From Pseudomonas sp. PB106 (GTDB taxonomy: Bacteria; Pseudomonadota; Gammaproteobacteria; Pseudomonadales; Pseudomonadaceae), in contig NZ_RWIM01000061.1 in NCBI RefSeq assembly GCF_009764645.1, forward strand, positions 37,869 to 101,868: DNA of 64,000 bases, given 5' to 3'. Below, piece after piece: positions 17,680-26,875 of this stretch. Position 1 is the stretch's first letter. Each line of letters begins with the position of its first letter. A model generated the notes under the pieces. The model did not search any database. It was not told where the DNA came from and saw only the letters and a list, made by a program, of their open reading frames with translations. The translations under genes were made by a program, and so were the position numbers.

Positions 17680-18861
17680 ATGCCAAAAACCAGTGCCACG
17701 CTGCTGATAATCGATGATGACGAAGTAGTGCGCGCGAGCCTCGCGGCCTATTTGGAAGACAGTGGTTTCAGCGTCCTGCAGGCCAGCAATGGTCAACAGG
17801 GTCTCCAGGTATTCGAGCAAGACAAGCCCGACTTGGTCATCTGCGATCTGCGCATGCCGCAGATGGGCGGTCTCGAACTCATCCGTCAGGTCACCGAGCT
17901 GTCACCGCAAACGCCGGTGATCGTGGTCTCGGGCGCGGGCGTGATGAACGACGCGGTCGAGGCTCTGCGCTTGGGCGCGGCGGATTACCTGATCAAGCCC
18001 CTCGAAGATCTGGCAGTGCTCGAGCATTCCGTACGTCGGGCCCTGGATCGTGCGCGGTTGCTGGTGGAAAACCAGCGCTACCGCGAGAAGCTGGAAAAGG
18101 CCAACCGCGAGCTTGCGGCCAGCCTGAACCTGCTCCAGGAAGACCAGAATGCCGGTCGCCAGGTGCAGATGAACATGCTGCCGGAAAGTCCGTGGAGCAT
18201 TGACGAGTTCAAGTTTGCTCACCAGATCATTCCGTCGTTGTACCTGTCGGGTGATTTTGTCGACTATTTCCGCGTCGACGAGCGCCGGGTCGCGTTCTAC
18301 CTGGCGGATGTATCCGGTCATGGCGCCTCTTCAGCTTTTGTCACCGTGCTGCTGAAGTTCATGACCACGCGCTTGCTGTTCGAATCCAAGCGCAACGGCA
18401 CATTGCCGGAATTCAAGCCTTCGGAAGTCCTGGGCCATATCAACCGGGGACTGATCAGTTGTAAGCTGGGTAAACACGTCACAATGGTCGGTGGAGTCAT
18501 CGACGAGGAGACCGGTTTGTTGACCTATAGCATCGGCGGCCATCTGCCGTTGCCTGTGTTGTACACGCCTGACAGTGTTCGTTATCTCGAAGGTCGTGGT
18601 CTGCCGGTGGGGCTTTTCAATGAAGCCACCTACGAAGATCACGTGCTTGAGCTGCCGCCGACGTTCAGCCTGACGCTGATGTCGGATGGCATTCTGGATC
18701 TTTTGCCAGAACCGACGCTCAAAGAAAAGGAAGCCGCTTTGCCTCAACGGGTGAAGTCGGCGGGCGGCAGCCTGGATGGTCTGCGGCAAGTGTTTGGATT
18801 GGCCACGCTAGGGGAGATGCCGGATGATATCGCCCTGTTGGTGTTGAGCAGGAATCTTTAA
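17680..18861 (+). CDS. rssB: Response regulator with PP2C-type phosphatase domain, RssB
   Basis: This 393-residue protein has an N-terminal receiver (DDDE near residue 12, phosphorylation site Asp56 in VICDLRMP, Lys in YLIKPL). A coiled linker (~140-165) leads to a C-terminal PP2C/SpoIIE-like Ser/Thr phosphatase with GDFVDYF, DVSGHG, SDGILDL and PDDIALLVL. Such proteins dephosphorylate STAS-domain antagonists, and the next gene encodes one. In P. aeruginosa the homologous pair RssB/RssC controls the RpoS-dependent stress response. The stop overlaps the rssC start (TAATG), so production is coupled. Confidence 0.9.
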   Translation: MPKTSATLLIIDDDEVVRASLAAYLEDSGFSVLQASNGQQGLQVFEQDKPDLVICDLRMPQMGGLELIRQVTELSPQTPVIVVSGAGVMNDAVEALRLGAADYLIKPLEDLAVLEHSVRRALDRARLLVENQRYREKLEKANRELAASLNLLQEDQNAGRQVQMNMLPESPWSIDEFKFAHQIIPSLYLSGDFVDYFRVDERRVAFYLADVSGHGASSAFVTVLLKFMTTRLLFESKRNGTLPEFKPSEVLGHINRGLISCKLGKHVTMVGGVIDEETGLLTYSIGGHLPLPVLYTPDSVRYLEGRGLPVGLFNEATYEDHVLELPPTFSLTLMSDGILDLLPEPTLKEKEAALPQRVKSAGGSLDGLRQVFGLATLGEMPDDIALLVLSRNL

Positions 18862-19343
18862 TGAGTACCGGTAGAATCCAGTTCGCCGAGCAGGACGGCA
18901 CCTTCGTCCTCAAGTTCGTCGGTGAAGTTCGCCTGACCCTGTGTTCGGCGTTGGATGCGACTATTGAGAAAATCTTCACCGCGCTGAACTTCAACGCGAT
19001 CGTGATCGATTTGACCGAAACCCGCAGCATCGACAGCACGACGCTGGGCCTGTTGGCCAAGCTGTCGATCCTGTCGCGGCAGAAGGTCGGCCTGTTGCCG
19101 ACCGTCGTCACCACTCACGATGACATTACCCGTCTGCTGCAATCGATGGGCTTCGAGCAGGTGTTCAACATCGTCAACCACCCGGTGCCATGCCCGGAGT
19201 GCCTGGACGACCTGCCGGATCAGGATCAGTCGGAAGAAGTGGTGCGGATCAAGGTGCTGGAAGCGCACAAGATCCTCATGGGCCTGAACGACTCCAACCG
19301 TGAAGCGTTCCATGACCTGGTCAATGCCCTCGAGCGGCATTGA
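18861..19343 (+). CDS. rssC: STAS-domain anti-sigma factor antagonist RssC
   Basis: This 160-residue protein has an N-terminal STAS domain with the phosphorylatable serine in RSIDSTTLGLLAKL (Ser59). A C-terminal extension (~105-160) contains CPECLDDL, a possible metal-binding or structural cysteine pair, and a helical tail. By family knowledge it is the target of RssB phosphatase activity in a partner switch that frees or binds an anti-sigma protein or adaptor. It is translationally coupled to rssB. Confidence 0.88.
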   Translation: MSTGRIQFAEQDGTFVLKFVGEVRLTLCSALDATIEKIFTALNFNAIVIDLTETRSIDSTTLGLLAKLSILSRQKVGLLPTVVTTHDDITRLLQSMGFEQVFNIVNHPVPCPECLDDLPDQDQSEEVVRIKVLEAHKILMGLNDSNREAFHDLVNALERH

Positions 19344-19373
19344 TCTCATGAAGTGATGTTATCTGGGCTGGCC

Positions 19374-19453
19374 CCTTCGCGAGCAAGCTCGCTCCCACGC
19401 TGGATCAGCGTCGTTCACAAATCCCCTTGTGGGAGCGAGCTTGCTCGCGAAGG
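19374..19453. repeat. Family II REP doublet (REPIN)
   Basis: Two inverted copies of GTGGGAGCGAGCTTGCTCGC are separated by about 30 bases between the convergent rssC and tal. Confidence 0.88.
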
Positions 19454-19492
19454 CGTCAGATCAGACGATACATTTTCATGGCTGACGGAATA

Positions 19493-19526
19493 AAAAAGGG
19501 CGAACCCTCACAGGTTCGCCCTTTTT
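19493..19526. terminator. Intrinsic terminator between rssC and tal
   Basis: GGGCGAACC / GGTTCGCCC stem with a 6-base loop, flanked by A and T runs, so it can serve both strands. It lies 19 bases past the tal stop. Confidence 0.88.
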
Positions 19527-19544
19527 GCATTTCTCTAACTCAAA

Positions 19545-20471
19545 TCACAGCTTGGCCTGCAACAGCGCCTCAAGCTTCTCCTGGTCGCGAGCAAACTGAC
19601 GGATGCCCTCGGCCAGTTTTTCGGTGGCCATTGCGTCTTCGTTGGACAGCCAGCGGAATTGCGCTTCGTTCAGGCTCAGACGCGCTTCGCCGGCATTGCC
19701 TGGCGCCAGTTTGCGCTCCAGCTTGCCGGTATCGGCTGCCAGTTTGTCGATCAGGTCCGGGCTGATGGTCAGGCGGTCGCAGCCAGCCAGTTGCTCGATC
19801 TGATTGAGGTTGCGGAAGCTCGCGCCCATGACCACCGTCTTGTAGTCATTGGCCTTGTAGTAGTTGTAGATGCGCGTCACCGACTGTACGCCCGGATCAT
19901 CCGCGCCGGTGTAGTCGTTGCCGTTGGCTTTCTTGTACCAGTCGTAGATACGGCCCACGAACGGCGAAATCAGGAACACGCCGGCATCGGCGCAAGCCGC
20001 AGCCTGGGCGAAGGAGAACAGCAGGGTCAGGTTGGTCTGGATGCCTTCCTTTTCCAGCACTTCGGCAGCGCGGATACCTTCCCAGGTGGAGGCGATCTTG
20101 ATCAACACGCGGTCGCGGCCAATGCCGGCCTTGTCGTACAGCTCGATCAGGCGATGGGCGCGCTTCAGTACGGCGTCTTTGTCGAACGACAGGCGCGCAT
20201 CCACTTCAGTGGAAATACGCCCCGGAATCACTTTAAGGATTTCTTGACCGACCGCGACGCCAAAGCGGTCGCTGGCCAGGCCGACATCGCCCTTGCAGTC
20301 GCTGACGCAGGCATTGAGCAGCTCTGCATAGCCAGGAATGGCGGCTGCCTTGAGCAGAAGGGAAGGGTTGGTGGTTGCGTCGACCGGTTTCACACGGGAA
20401 ATCGCTTCGAAATCGCCGGTATCGGCAACAACGGTGGTGAACTGTTTGAGTTGTTCCAGCTTGGAAGTCAT
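19545..20471 (-). CDS. tal: Transaldolase
   Basis: Transaldolase moves a three-carbon dihydroxyacetone unit between sugar phosphates in the pentose phosphate pathway. It has 308 residues. The Schiff-base lysine is Lys125 in VLIKIAST. The family motifs [12 protein letters not shown] and [13 protein letters not shown] are both present. The start at 20471 gives [10 protein letters not shown]; an in-frame ATG at 20528 would add 19 atypical residues. It is transcribed alone. Confidence 0.95.
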   Translation of the reverse strand: MTSKLEQLKQFTTVVADTGDFEAISRVKPVDATTNPSLLLKAAAIPGYAELLNACVSDCKGDVGLASDRFGVAVGQEILKVIPGRISTEVDARLSFDKDAVLKRAHRLIELYDKAGIGRDRVLIKIASTWEGIRAAEVLEKEGIQTNLTLLFSFAQAAACADAGVFLISPFVGRIYDWYKKANGNDYTGADDPGVQSVTRIYNYYKANDYKTVVMGASFRNLNQIEQLAGCDRLTISPDLIDKLAADTGKLERKLAPGNAGEARLSLNEAQFRWLSNEDAMATEKLAEGIRQFARDQEKLEALLQAKL

Positions 20472-20673
20472 GGGCGTGCTCTGTCCTATGGGTCTGATGA
20501 CATTACCCGAGCGCTGACAGCCACTCAAGGGCGGTTACGTGTATCGACAGCCCCTGCGGCAACAACCTGAAACCGATTGTTTGAAAGGCGGGGCGTGCTA
20601 TCGATGAATACGATGCCAAAAGCGCTCACAGGTTCAAAGCAACCGACCTGCGTACAGATCGGTTGCGCACCGA

Positions 20674-21621
20674 CTACTCAGCGTTCAACAGGGCTTCGAC
20701 CGACATTCGCGCCGGTTTCGGCTGGCCGTCCGAGGTCAGCAGGCCGAAGTTCTTCTCGCGCTCGTTACTGCCCGAATCGCTGTTCTTCCATTCGTAGATG
20801 GAGGTCAACGGGATGTTGAGTTTTTTAACATCGCCGATGAACGCGTTGATCTTGCTCGCTTGCCCTTCCACGCCGCCGTTTGAGGCAAGCGCGGAAATGC
20901 CCCATTCGCTGATGACACCGGGCACATGGAAGTTCTGCTGAATGAAGGTCTGCGCATTGCTGATCTGCGTGGCCGTCATGCCGTAAGGGTGATAGGAGAT
21001 CGCATTCAGGCATTTCGGGTATTCGCTGACGATACGGTTGAGTGCCACGGTGGAGGCCGAACCGGCGCTCGGCGGCCGGGCGAAGCCGTAACCGACCCGT
21101 GGGGTTGATTGCGGTTTGCCTTGCAGACCCTTGCACACCGCACCCATGAAGGGCGCGAAGGTCGTGTCGAAATTACGTGTCGGCCAGTAGGTTTCCAGGT
21201 CTGGCTCGTTCCACAGTTCAAGGGCGACCATTTGCGAGCCGTAGGACGATTCCAGCGTTGTCACGGCATTGGCGAAAGCCGCACCAGCGCCCGGCAGGTC
21301 CGCGCTGTTCAATGGCTTGATCGCGCGCACCGTTAACAGCACCGGCAACCCCGCAGATTTTGCCGCCGCAAACGCATCGCTGACCTGCTGCTGGTAGGCT
21401 TTGGCAGTCAGGCTGTCGCTCCACACACCGAAGCGGACAAAACCGAAGCCTGCCGTTTTGATCTGCGCGGCGTCGGCGGCCGTGAAGTTCTGAATCTTGA
21501 CCTGAACCCCGATGTTCTTGGCCGGAAGGTTGGGAAACAGTTCGCTGGCGTGAACCTGAGCCGTCGCACCCAGCATCGTCAGCGCCAAGGCGCCGAGTTT
21601 TTTGAGATGTGTTGATTTCAT
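20674..21621 (-). CDS. Secreted glycoside hydrolase (clan A fold, GH5/GH39-like)
   Basis: The 315-residue product has a signal peptide (cleavage near VHA|SELF, residue ~25) and a TIM-barrel hydrolase domain. The acid/base glutamate is in LWNEPD (Glu139) and the nucleophile in ISEWG (Glu239); HPYG (211-214) also fits clan A. I read it as a periplasmic or extracellular endoglycosidase, in the style of PslG. It is divergent from the polysaccharide operon and shares its 294-bp upstream region, so it likely trims or releases that polymer. The start at 21621 follows an AGAG-containing leader. The exact GH family is not determined. Confidence 0.75.
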   Translation of the reverse strand: MKSTHLKKLGALALTMLGATAQVHASELFPNLPAKNIGVQVKIQNFTAADAAQIKTAGFGFVRFGVWSDSLTAKAYQQQVSDAFAAAKSAGLPVLLTVRAIKPLNSADLPGAGAAFANAVTTLESSYGSQMVALELWNEPDLETYWPTRNFDTTFAPFMGAVCKGLQGKPQSTPRVGYGFARPPSAGSASTVALNRIVSEYPKCLNAISYHPYGMTATQISNAQTFIQQNFHVPGVISEWGISALASNGGVEGQASKINAFIGDVKKLNIPLTSIYEWKNSDSGSNEREKNFGLLTSDGQPKPARMSVEALLNAE

Positions 21622-21709
21622 GTCTGCTCTCCCGAAGAGAAATGACAACTTCGAATAAATGATCTCGTTACTCAATTTTCGAGTGAGGTGATGGCACTTA
21701 GTGCACGAA

Positions 21710-21725
21710 TGTTATTTTTTGTCGG
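21710..21725 (+). promoter_or_regulatory. Recurrent 16-bp motif, copy A1
   Basis: TGTTATTTTTTGTCGG, 206 bp upstream of the phosphatase start. It is similar to copies at 21748, 33175 and 34424. It may be a regulator site or promoter element of the polysaccharide locus. Confidence 0.4.
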
Positions 21726-21747
21726 AAAACCATTATCTGAAAATCAC

Positions 21748-21763
21748 AGTTATTTTTAGTCCG
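21748..21763 (+). promoter_or_regulatory. Recurrent 16-bp motif, copy A2
   Basis: AGTTATTTTTAGTCCG, identical in 15 of 16 positions to copy B upstream of galE (33175-33190). GTGGTT follows shortly after both copies. Confidence 0.45.
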
Positions 21764-21915
21764 CTAATTGTGGTTGGGGGACTTTAAAACGCTGTGGTAC
21801 TTAATGCTCCAGTACTAACAGGGCGAATCTATTTCTGAGTGCATGAAGATCTTGAGGGTTCATTCAATTGCTCTCGGGATGTTGGCCGTTTGACATTACA
21901 CAGGAAAGTATAACC

Positions 21916-22356
21916 TTGTTCAGAAAGATCCTTGTTGTCTGCGTGGGCAACATATGCCGAAGTCCGACGGCAGAACTCATGTTGCGTAACGCACTGGCGC
22001 CTTCATCGATTTCGGTGTCTTCCGCCGGCCTCTCCGCCCGCGTCGGCGAGGGCGTCGAGGCCTCGGCGCGACAGGTGCTCGAAGACCACGGACACAATGC
22101 CGACGGATTCAAGGCGCGGCAACTGACCTCGGACATTGTCAATGAATCAGACCTGATTCTGGTCATGGAAAAAGAGCATGTAAATCAAGTGCTGAAGATT
22201 GCCTCTCACGCCAGAGGCAAAGTGTTTCTGCTCGGCAAGTGGCAGAGCGAGCGCGAAATACAAGACCCGTATCGTCAAGGCAAGGCCGCTTTTATTCATG
22301 CCCACGCATTGATTGAAGATGCTGTTAGTTCATGGGCAAAGCGTCTCGGGCATTGA
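21916..22356 (+). CDS. Low-molecular-weight protein tyrosine phosphatase (Wzb-like)
   Basis: It dephosphorylates the tyrosine autokinase encoded next door and so permits cycles of polymer assembly. It has 146 residues. The signature CVGNICRS (Cys9, Arg15) lies at the N terminus and the general acid Asp117 in DPYRQG at the C terminus. The start is a TTG at 21916 giving MFRKILVVC, with AGGAA 9 bases upstream; the longer frame from 21868 adds residues not typical of the family. It is the first gene of the Wzb/Wzc-led operon. Confidence 0.9.
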   Translation: MFRKILVVCVGNICRSPTAELMLRNALAPSSISVSSAGLSARVGEGVEASARQVLEDHGHNADGFKARQLTSDIVNESDLILVMEKEHVNQVLKIASHARGKVFLLGKWQSEREIQDPYRQGKAAFIHAHALIEDAVSSWAKRLGH

Positions 22357-22395
22357 TGAATATTCTTCAGAACAGTGAATGGTAAGAACAGACTT

Positions 22396-24624
22396 ATGCA
22401 GTTACCGTCCGTAATCGGCACCCGCGACAATGATCAAGACAGTATTGATCTGCTCGGCATCTTTGGCAGCCTGATCGACCAGAAGTGGTTGATCGGTGCG
22501 CTGACCGGCGCCTTCATGGTCACCGGCGTCGCCTATGCGGTTCTGGCCACGCCGGTGTACCTAGCCAACGCGCTGGTGCAGGTCGAACCGAAAAAGAACG
22601 ACATGCTCGGTTTCTCCGACCTCAACAGCATGCTCGGTGGGCAATCGCCGTCGGTGACCGAAATCGGCATTATCAAATCCCGCGCAGTGATCGGCAAAAC
22701 CGTCGACGACCTGCGTCTGGACATCGACGTCACCCCCAACACCTTCCCGATGATTGGCGGTTTTCTCGCCCGGCGTTATCGCGGCGAAACCGAGACCAGC
22801 GTCGCGGCGCCGCGTTTCGGCCTGAACAGCTACGCCTGGGGCGGTGAGCGCCTGGAGTTTGCCCGGCTGAATCTGCCAAAAGAACTGCTGGGCAAGAAAC
22901 TCACCCTGATCGCTGGCGAACAGAAGCACTTCCAGTTGCTCGATGACAACGACAACCTGCTGGTCGACGGCGTCGCCGGTGAAGCGTTCGCGCAGGACGG
23001 CGTAGAAGGGCAGATCACCCAGTTGCAGGCCAATCCCGGAACGCGTTTCGAAGTGGTGCGCAACCCACGGATCGTGACCATTCAGGGTTATCAGGACGCG
23101 CTGGACATCTCCGAGCAAGGCAAGGAATCGGGGATTATCAAACTGGCACTGGCCAGCAGTGACGCCGCCGAGGCGGTGAAGATTCTCAACAAGATCGCCG
23201 CGCTGTACGTCGACCAGAACGTGCGCCGCACCTCAGCGGAGGCCGCGCAGAGTCTGGCGTTCCTGCAAAGCCAGTTGCCGCAGGTCAAACGTGATCTGGC
23301 CAAGGCCAGTGATGCGCTGAATGTCTACCAGACCCACGGCAAGACCGTGAACATCTCGCTGGAAACGCAATCGGTGCTCGGTCAGTCCGTGGCGCTGGAA
23401 ACGCGGATTTCCGAGCTGAAAATGCAGCAGGCGGAGATGGACCGCAAGTTCACCAAGCAGCATCCGGCCTATCGTGCGTTGATGAGCCAGATTGGCGAAC
23501 TGACCCAGCAACAGAAGTCGCTGGAAGGCAAGGTCGGCGACCTGCCCGCCACGCAGCAGGAATTGCTTAACCTGACCCGCGATGTCGAAGTCGCTTCGCA
23601 GATCTACACGCAGTTGCTGAACAAAGCCCAGGAGCTGGACATCGTCCGCGCCGGTGCGGTGGGTAACGTGCGTCTGGTCGATACGGCTGACGTCGACCTG
23701 ACCAGTCCGGTCAAACCGAAAAAAGCCCTGATTGTGCTAATCGCTACATTCTTCGGTGCCTTCGTCGGCGTGGCGCTGGTGCTCCTGCGCAAATCCCTGA
23801 GCCGTGGTCTCGAAGGCCCGGAAGCCATCGAGCAGCTCGGTTTGCCGGTGTACGCCTCGATCCCCTACAGCGCGTTGCAGCAGGAAGAAGACAGCAAAAA
23901 AGGTCGCGCCCGCGATGGCGCCGACAAGCCGGCTTACCTGCTGGCGCTGCGCAACCCGACCGATCTTTCCATCGAATCGATCCGCAGTCTTCGCACCTGC
24001 CTGCACTTCGCCGGGCTCGATTCGACCAATAACCGCATCATGATTTCCGGGCCGAGCCCGCAAGTCGGCAAGACCTTCGTCTCGTCCAACCTTGCGGCGG
24101 TCATGGCGCTCAGCGGTCAGCGCGTGGTGCTGATCGATGCTGACATGCGCAAAGGGCATCTGCACAAAACCCTCAACACGCCGATCACCAACGGTTTGTC
24201 CGACCTGCTGGTCAAGCGCTGCAGCATCGATCAGGCGATCAACAAAGTCGAAGTCGACAACCTGCACTTCATCAGTCGCGGGCAGGTGCCGCCCAATCCT
24301 TCCGAGCTGTTGATGCACGCCAACTTCCGCGACTTGCTCGCCGAACTGAGCGAGCGCTACGACCTGGTGATCATCGATACGCCGCCGCTCCTGGCGGTGA
24401 CCGACGCGGCGATTGTCGGCCGTGAAGCGGGCATCAGCCTGATCGTCACGCGCTTCGGGGTGAACCCGGCCAAAGAGATCGAACTGACCATCCGCCGCTT
24501 CGCGCAGAACGGCATCGAGTTGAAAGGCGCGGTGTTCAACGGCGTCGAGAAGCGTGCCGCCAGTTACTACGGCAACGGCGGCTACGGCTATTACAACTAC
24601 GAATACGCGTCCGACAAATCCTGA
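22396..24624 (+). CDS. Polysaccharide co-polymerase and tyrosine autokinase (Wzc-like)
   Basis: This inner-membrane protein sets chain length and couples assembly to export. It has 742 residues from the ATG at 22396. It has an N-terminal Wzz domain with a first helix (~35-55), a long periplasmic coiled-coil part, and a second helix near 445-465. The cytosolic BY-kinase has Walker A GPSPQVGKT (~552-560), Walker A' VVLIDADMR, Walker B LVIIDTPP and a C-terminal tyrosine cluster (YYGNGGYGYYNYEY, ~723-736) for autophosphorylation. An in-frame GTG at 22375 is a possible alternative start. Confidence 0.92.
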   Translation: MQLPSVIGTRDNDQDSIDLLGIFGSLIDQKWLIGALTGAFMVTGVAYAVLATPVYLANALVQVEPKKNDMLGFSDLNSMLGGQSPSVTEIGIIKSRAVIGKTVDDLRLDIDVTPNTFPMIGGFLARRYRGETETSVAAPRFGLNSYAWGGERLEFARLNLPKELLGKKLTLIAGEQKHFQLLDDNDNLLVDGVAGEAFAQDGVEGQITQLQANPGTRFEVVRNPRIVTIQGYQDALDISEQGKESGIIKLALASSDAAEAVKILNKIAALYVDQNVRRTSAEAAQSLAFLQSQLPQVKRDLAKASDALNVYQTHGKTVNISLETQSVLGQSVALETRISELKMQQAEMDRKFTKQHPAYRALMSQIGELTQQQKSLEGKVGDLPATQQELLNLTRDVEVASQIYTQLLNKAQELDIVRAGAVGNVRLVDTADVDLTSPVKPKKALIVLIATFFGAFVGVALVLLRKSLSRGLEGPEAIEQLGLPVYASIPYSALQQEEDSKKGRARDGADKPAYLLALRNPTDLSIESIRSLRTCLHFAGLDSTNNRIMISGPSPQVGKTFVSSNLAAVMALSGQRVVLIDADMRKGHLHKTLNTPITNGLSDLLVKRCSIDQAINKVEVDNLHFISRGQVPPNPSELLMHANFRDLLAELSERYDLVIIDTPPLLAVTDAAIVGREAGISLIVTRFGVNPAKEIELTIRRFAQNGIELKGAVFNGVEKRAASYYGNGGYGYYNYEYASDKS

Positions 24625-24664
24625 CTGTCAGCGACTGTTTTTTCCTGTTTGAAGTGGGTGATTT

Positions 24665-25747
24665 GTGAAGAAAATACTGCACGTGGCAGAGACGATCAAA
24701 GGTGGCGTCGCGACCGTTATCCGCACGATTTCGGCCTCGCCCGAAGGCGACGCGGCGAACTACGAGCTGGTGTATCTGGTGCCAGACGATCAGGCCAGGG
24801 AATTGCACGGCATCGGCGCGCAGCAGATCCGCACCTTCCCTCGCACCGGGCGCAACGTGCCGTCGTTGCTGCGCTTCGCCTGGCGCCTGACTCAAGTGAT
24901 GCTCAAGGAAAAACCCGATGTGGTGCATTTGCACAGCACCTTCTCCGGGGTGATCGGCCGTTGCGTGTGCGTGCTGTTGCGACCGTGGCGCAAGCCGAAA
25001 ATCGTCTATTGCCCGCATGCGTTTTCGTTTTTGATGGAAAGCTCGCCGATCAAGCAGAAAGTCTATGCGTGGATCGAGCGGGTGCTGCAGAAGGTCACCG
25101 ACGTGATCATCTGCGTCAGCCAGTACGAGCTGGATAAAGCCGCGCGGTTCGGCATCGAGCGCAAGCGCATGAAGCTCATCTACAACGGCATTCATCACAG
25201 GGATGACGCGCCGAAAACTGACAGCCCGGCGCCGATTCATTTGCTGTTCGTCGGTCGCCTCGACTACCAAAAAGGCTTCGACGTGCTGCTCAAGGCCTAC
25301 GCCAAGGTCCAGCGCAGCGACATGAAGCTGACCGTGGTTGGCAGCGCCGTCAACGAGGACGCGGTCGAGTGCCCGCCGATGGACGGCGTCGAGTACCTGC
25401 CGTGGGTCACGCCGAGCGAGGTGCAGGCGCTGTATCAACAATCCGATGCGCTGATCGTGCCGAGTCGCTGGGAAGGTTTCGCCATGGTGCCGCTGGAAGG
25501 CATGGCCATGGGTTTGCCGGTGATCGCCAGCAATTGCACGTCGCTGCCAGAACTGGTCACCAACGAAGTGTCCGGCTACGTCTTTCCGTCCGGTGATCAC
25601 CAGGCGTTGGCCGACGTGCTGAAGAAAATCCAGAAGCCACGCCTGCTCGACCTCGGCAACGAAGGACGGAGCATCGTCCGCGAGCGTTTCAGCGCCGCGT
25701 TGATGATTCGCCAGACCTACGACCTGTATCGCGCTCCCACTTTTTAA
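24665..25747 (+). CDS. Glycosyltransferase family 4
   Basis: This 360-residue cytosolic GT-B enzyme probably adds a sugar to the lipid-linked repeat unit. N-terminal HVAETIKGGVATVIR and DVVHLHSTFSG stretches form the acceptor domain. The C-terminal domain has FVGRLDYQKGFDVLL and the donor-binding EX7E motif in SRWEGFAMVPLEGMAMGLPV. The start is a GTG at 24665. Linkage and donor cannot be told from sequence. It appears to be the only dedicated glycosyltransferase in the cluster apart from the WcaJ-type initiator, so the repeat unit may be short or other transferases lie elsewhere. Confidence 0.88.
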   Translation: MKKILHVAETIKGGVATVIRTISASPEGDAANYELVYLVPDDQARELHGIGAQQIRTFPRTGRNVPSLLRFAWRLTQVMLKEKPDVVHLHSTFSGVIGRCVCVLLRPWRKPKIVYCPHAFSFLMESSPIKQKVYAWIERVLQKVTDVIICVSQYELDKAARFGIERKRMKLIYNGIHHRDDAPKTDSPAPIHLLFVGRLDYQKGFDVLLKAYAKVQRSDMKLTVVGSAVNEDAVECPPMDGVEYLPWVTPSEVQALYQQSDALIVPSRWEGFAMVPLEGMAMGLPVIASNCTSLPELVTNEVSGYVFPSGDHQALADVLKKIQKPRLLDLGNEGRSIVRERFSAALMIRQTYDLYRAPTF

Positions 25748-25762
25748 GTAGAACTCAAGCAT

Positions 25763-26875
25763 ATGAACGTAACGATTTTGCATGGCTACAGTGCGTCCAA
25801 CTCCGGTGACGGCCTGCTCGTCGATCTGGCCATCGCCCTGGTGCAGCGCAACTTTGGCGAAGACACCGCGATCAGTGTGGTGGCCTCCGATCCGGACTCT
25901 TTCAGCTATTTGCCGCACCCGCGTTTTGATGCGCCGGTCATGGCCGCCAAGGGCCTGGGTCGGGTCAAGCAAGCGGTGTTTCTCAACCAGTCCTATGCCG
26001 GGCTGGCGGATCTGTTGAAGAAAACTGATCTGATCGTCGGTGTCGGTGGCGGCTATATGCGTTCGAAAAGCGCTTTCGAACACGTCAAGTTGAAGCTCGG
26101 CCACGCCAAGCAACTGGAAACCGCGATCCTCAGCAAGGTGCCGTCGGTGTACCTGCCGCAGAGCATCGGCCCGTTCCATGGCGAGAGCAGCAAAATCGTC
26201 GAGCACTACGCCAGCGCCGATGCGGTGTTCGTGCGCGACAACCGTTCCTCGGCGATTTTCGACGCCTGCGAAAATGTCTATCGCGCCCCCGATCTGGCGG
26301 TGCAGTCGCTGGCGAGCAAGATCCTCCAGCAACCGAAATTCACGCGTTGCGCCGCATCACCGGCCACGGTCTGCGTGGTGCTGCGCAAGCCGCCGGAGTG
26401 GAGCAAAGAGAAGAAAGTCGCCTACGTCGCCAACCTGAAGGTGCTGCTGCAACGCCTGAAGCAAAAAAGCAAAGTGGTCTGCGCGGTACAGAGCGCCGTG
26501 CGCGGCAACGATGACGGCGCGTTCTATCGCGAGCTGGGCATCACTGAAGACCTGCTGTCCTTGAAGGCAACGATTGCCAAGTATCAACCGGATCTGGTGA
26601 TTTCCGTGCGCTTGCACGGCGCGATCGAATCGCTGCTGTCCGGCGTGCCGGCGTACCACATCAGCTACGAGCGCAAAGGCTTTGGCGCCTATCAGGACAT
26701 GGGCGTCGAGGACTGGGTGATCAACGGCGGCGACATCAATGTCGACACCATCATCAACACGGTTTACGCGCCGAATGCACTGACGAATTTCGGCCAGCGC
26801 CTGACCGACACCTGCCGTGAAATCGAAGCAAAAACCGTGGCCATGGACGACATCATCAAGGGTGTCGTTCGATGA
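25763..26875 (+). CDS. Polysaccharide pyruvyl transferase family protein
   Basis: This 370-residue protein belongs to the family that adds ketal-linked pyruvate to sugars from phosphoenolpyruvate. Recognisable features are the NSGDGLLVDLAI start, VGVGGGYMR, YLPQSIGPF, the VFVRDNRS segment and the late SVRLHGAIESLLSGVP motif with its conserved His. Pyruvylation would give the polymer negative charge. Its start follows the glycosyltransferase stop by 15 bases and its end overlaps the flippase start. Confidence 0.85.
   Translation: MNVTILHGYSASNSGDGLLVDLAIALVQRNFGEDTAISVVASDPDSFSYLPHPRFDAPVMAAKGLGRVKQAVFLNQSYAGLADLLKKTDLIVGVGGGYMRSKSAFEHVKLKLGHAKQLETAILSKVPSVYLPQSIGPFHGESSKIVEHYASADAVFVRDNRSSAIFDACENVYRAPDLAVQSLASKILQQPKFTRCAASPATVCVVLRKPPEWSKEKKVAYVANLKVLLQRLKQKSKVVCAVQSAVRGNDDGAFYRELGITEDLLSLKATIAKYQPDLVISVRLHGAIESLLSGVPAYHISYERKGFGAYQDMGVEDWVINGGDINVDTIINTVYAPNALTNFGQRLTDTCREIEAKTVAMDDIIKGVVR

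Noticed and set aside
21691..21706. Possible sigma-54 promoter (TGGCAC...TGCA) upstream of the phosphatase gene
   Set aside because: The GG to GC spacing is 8 bases instead of the required 10.
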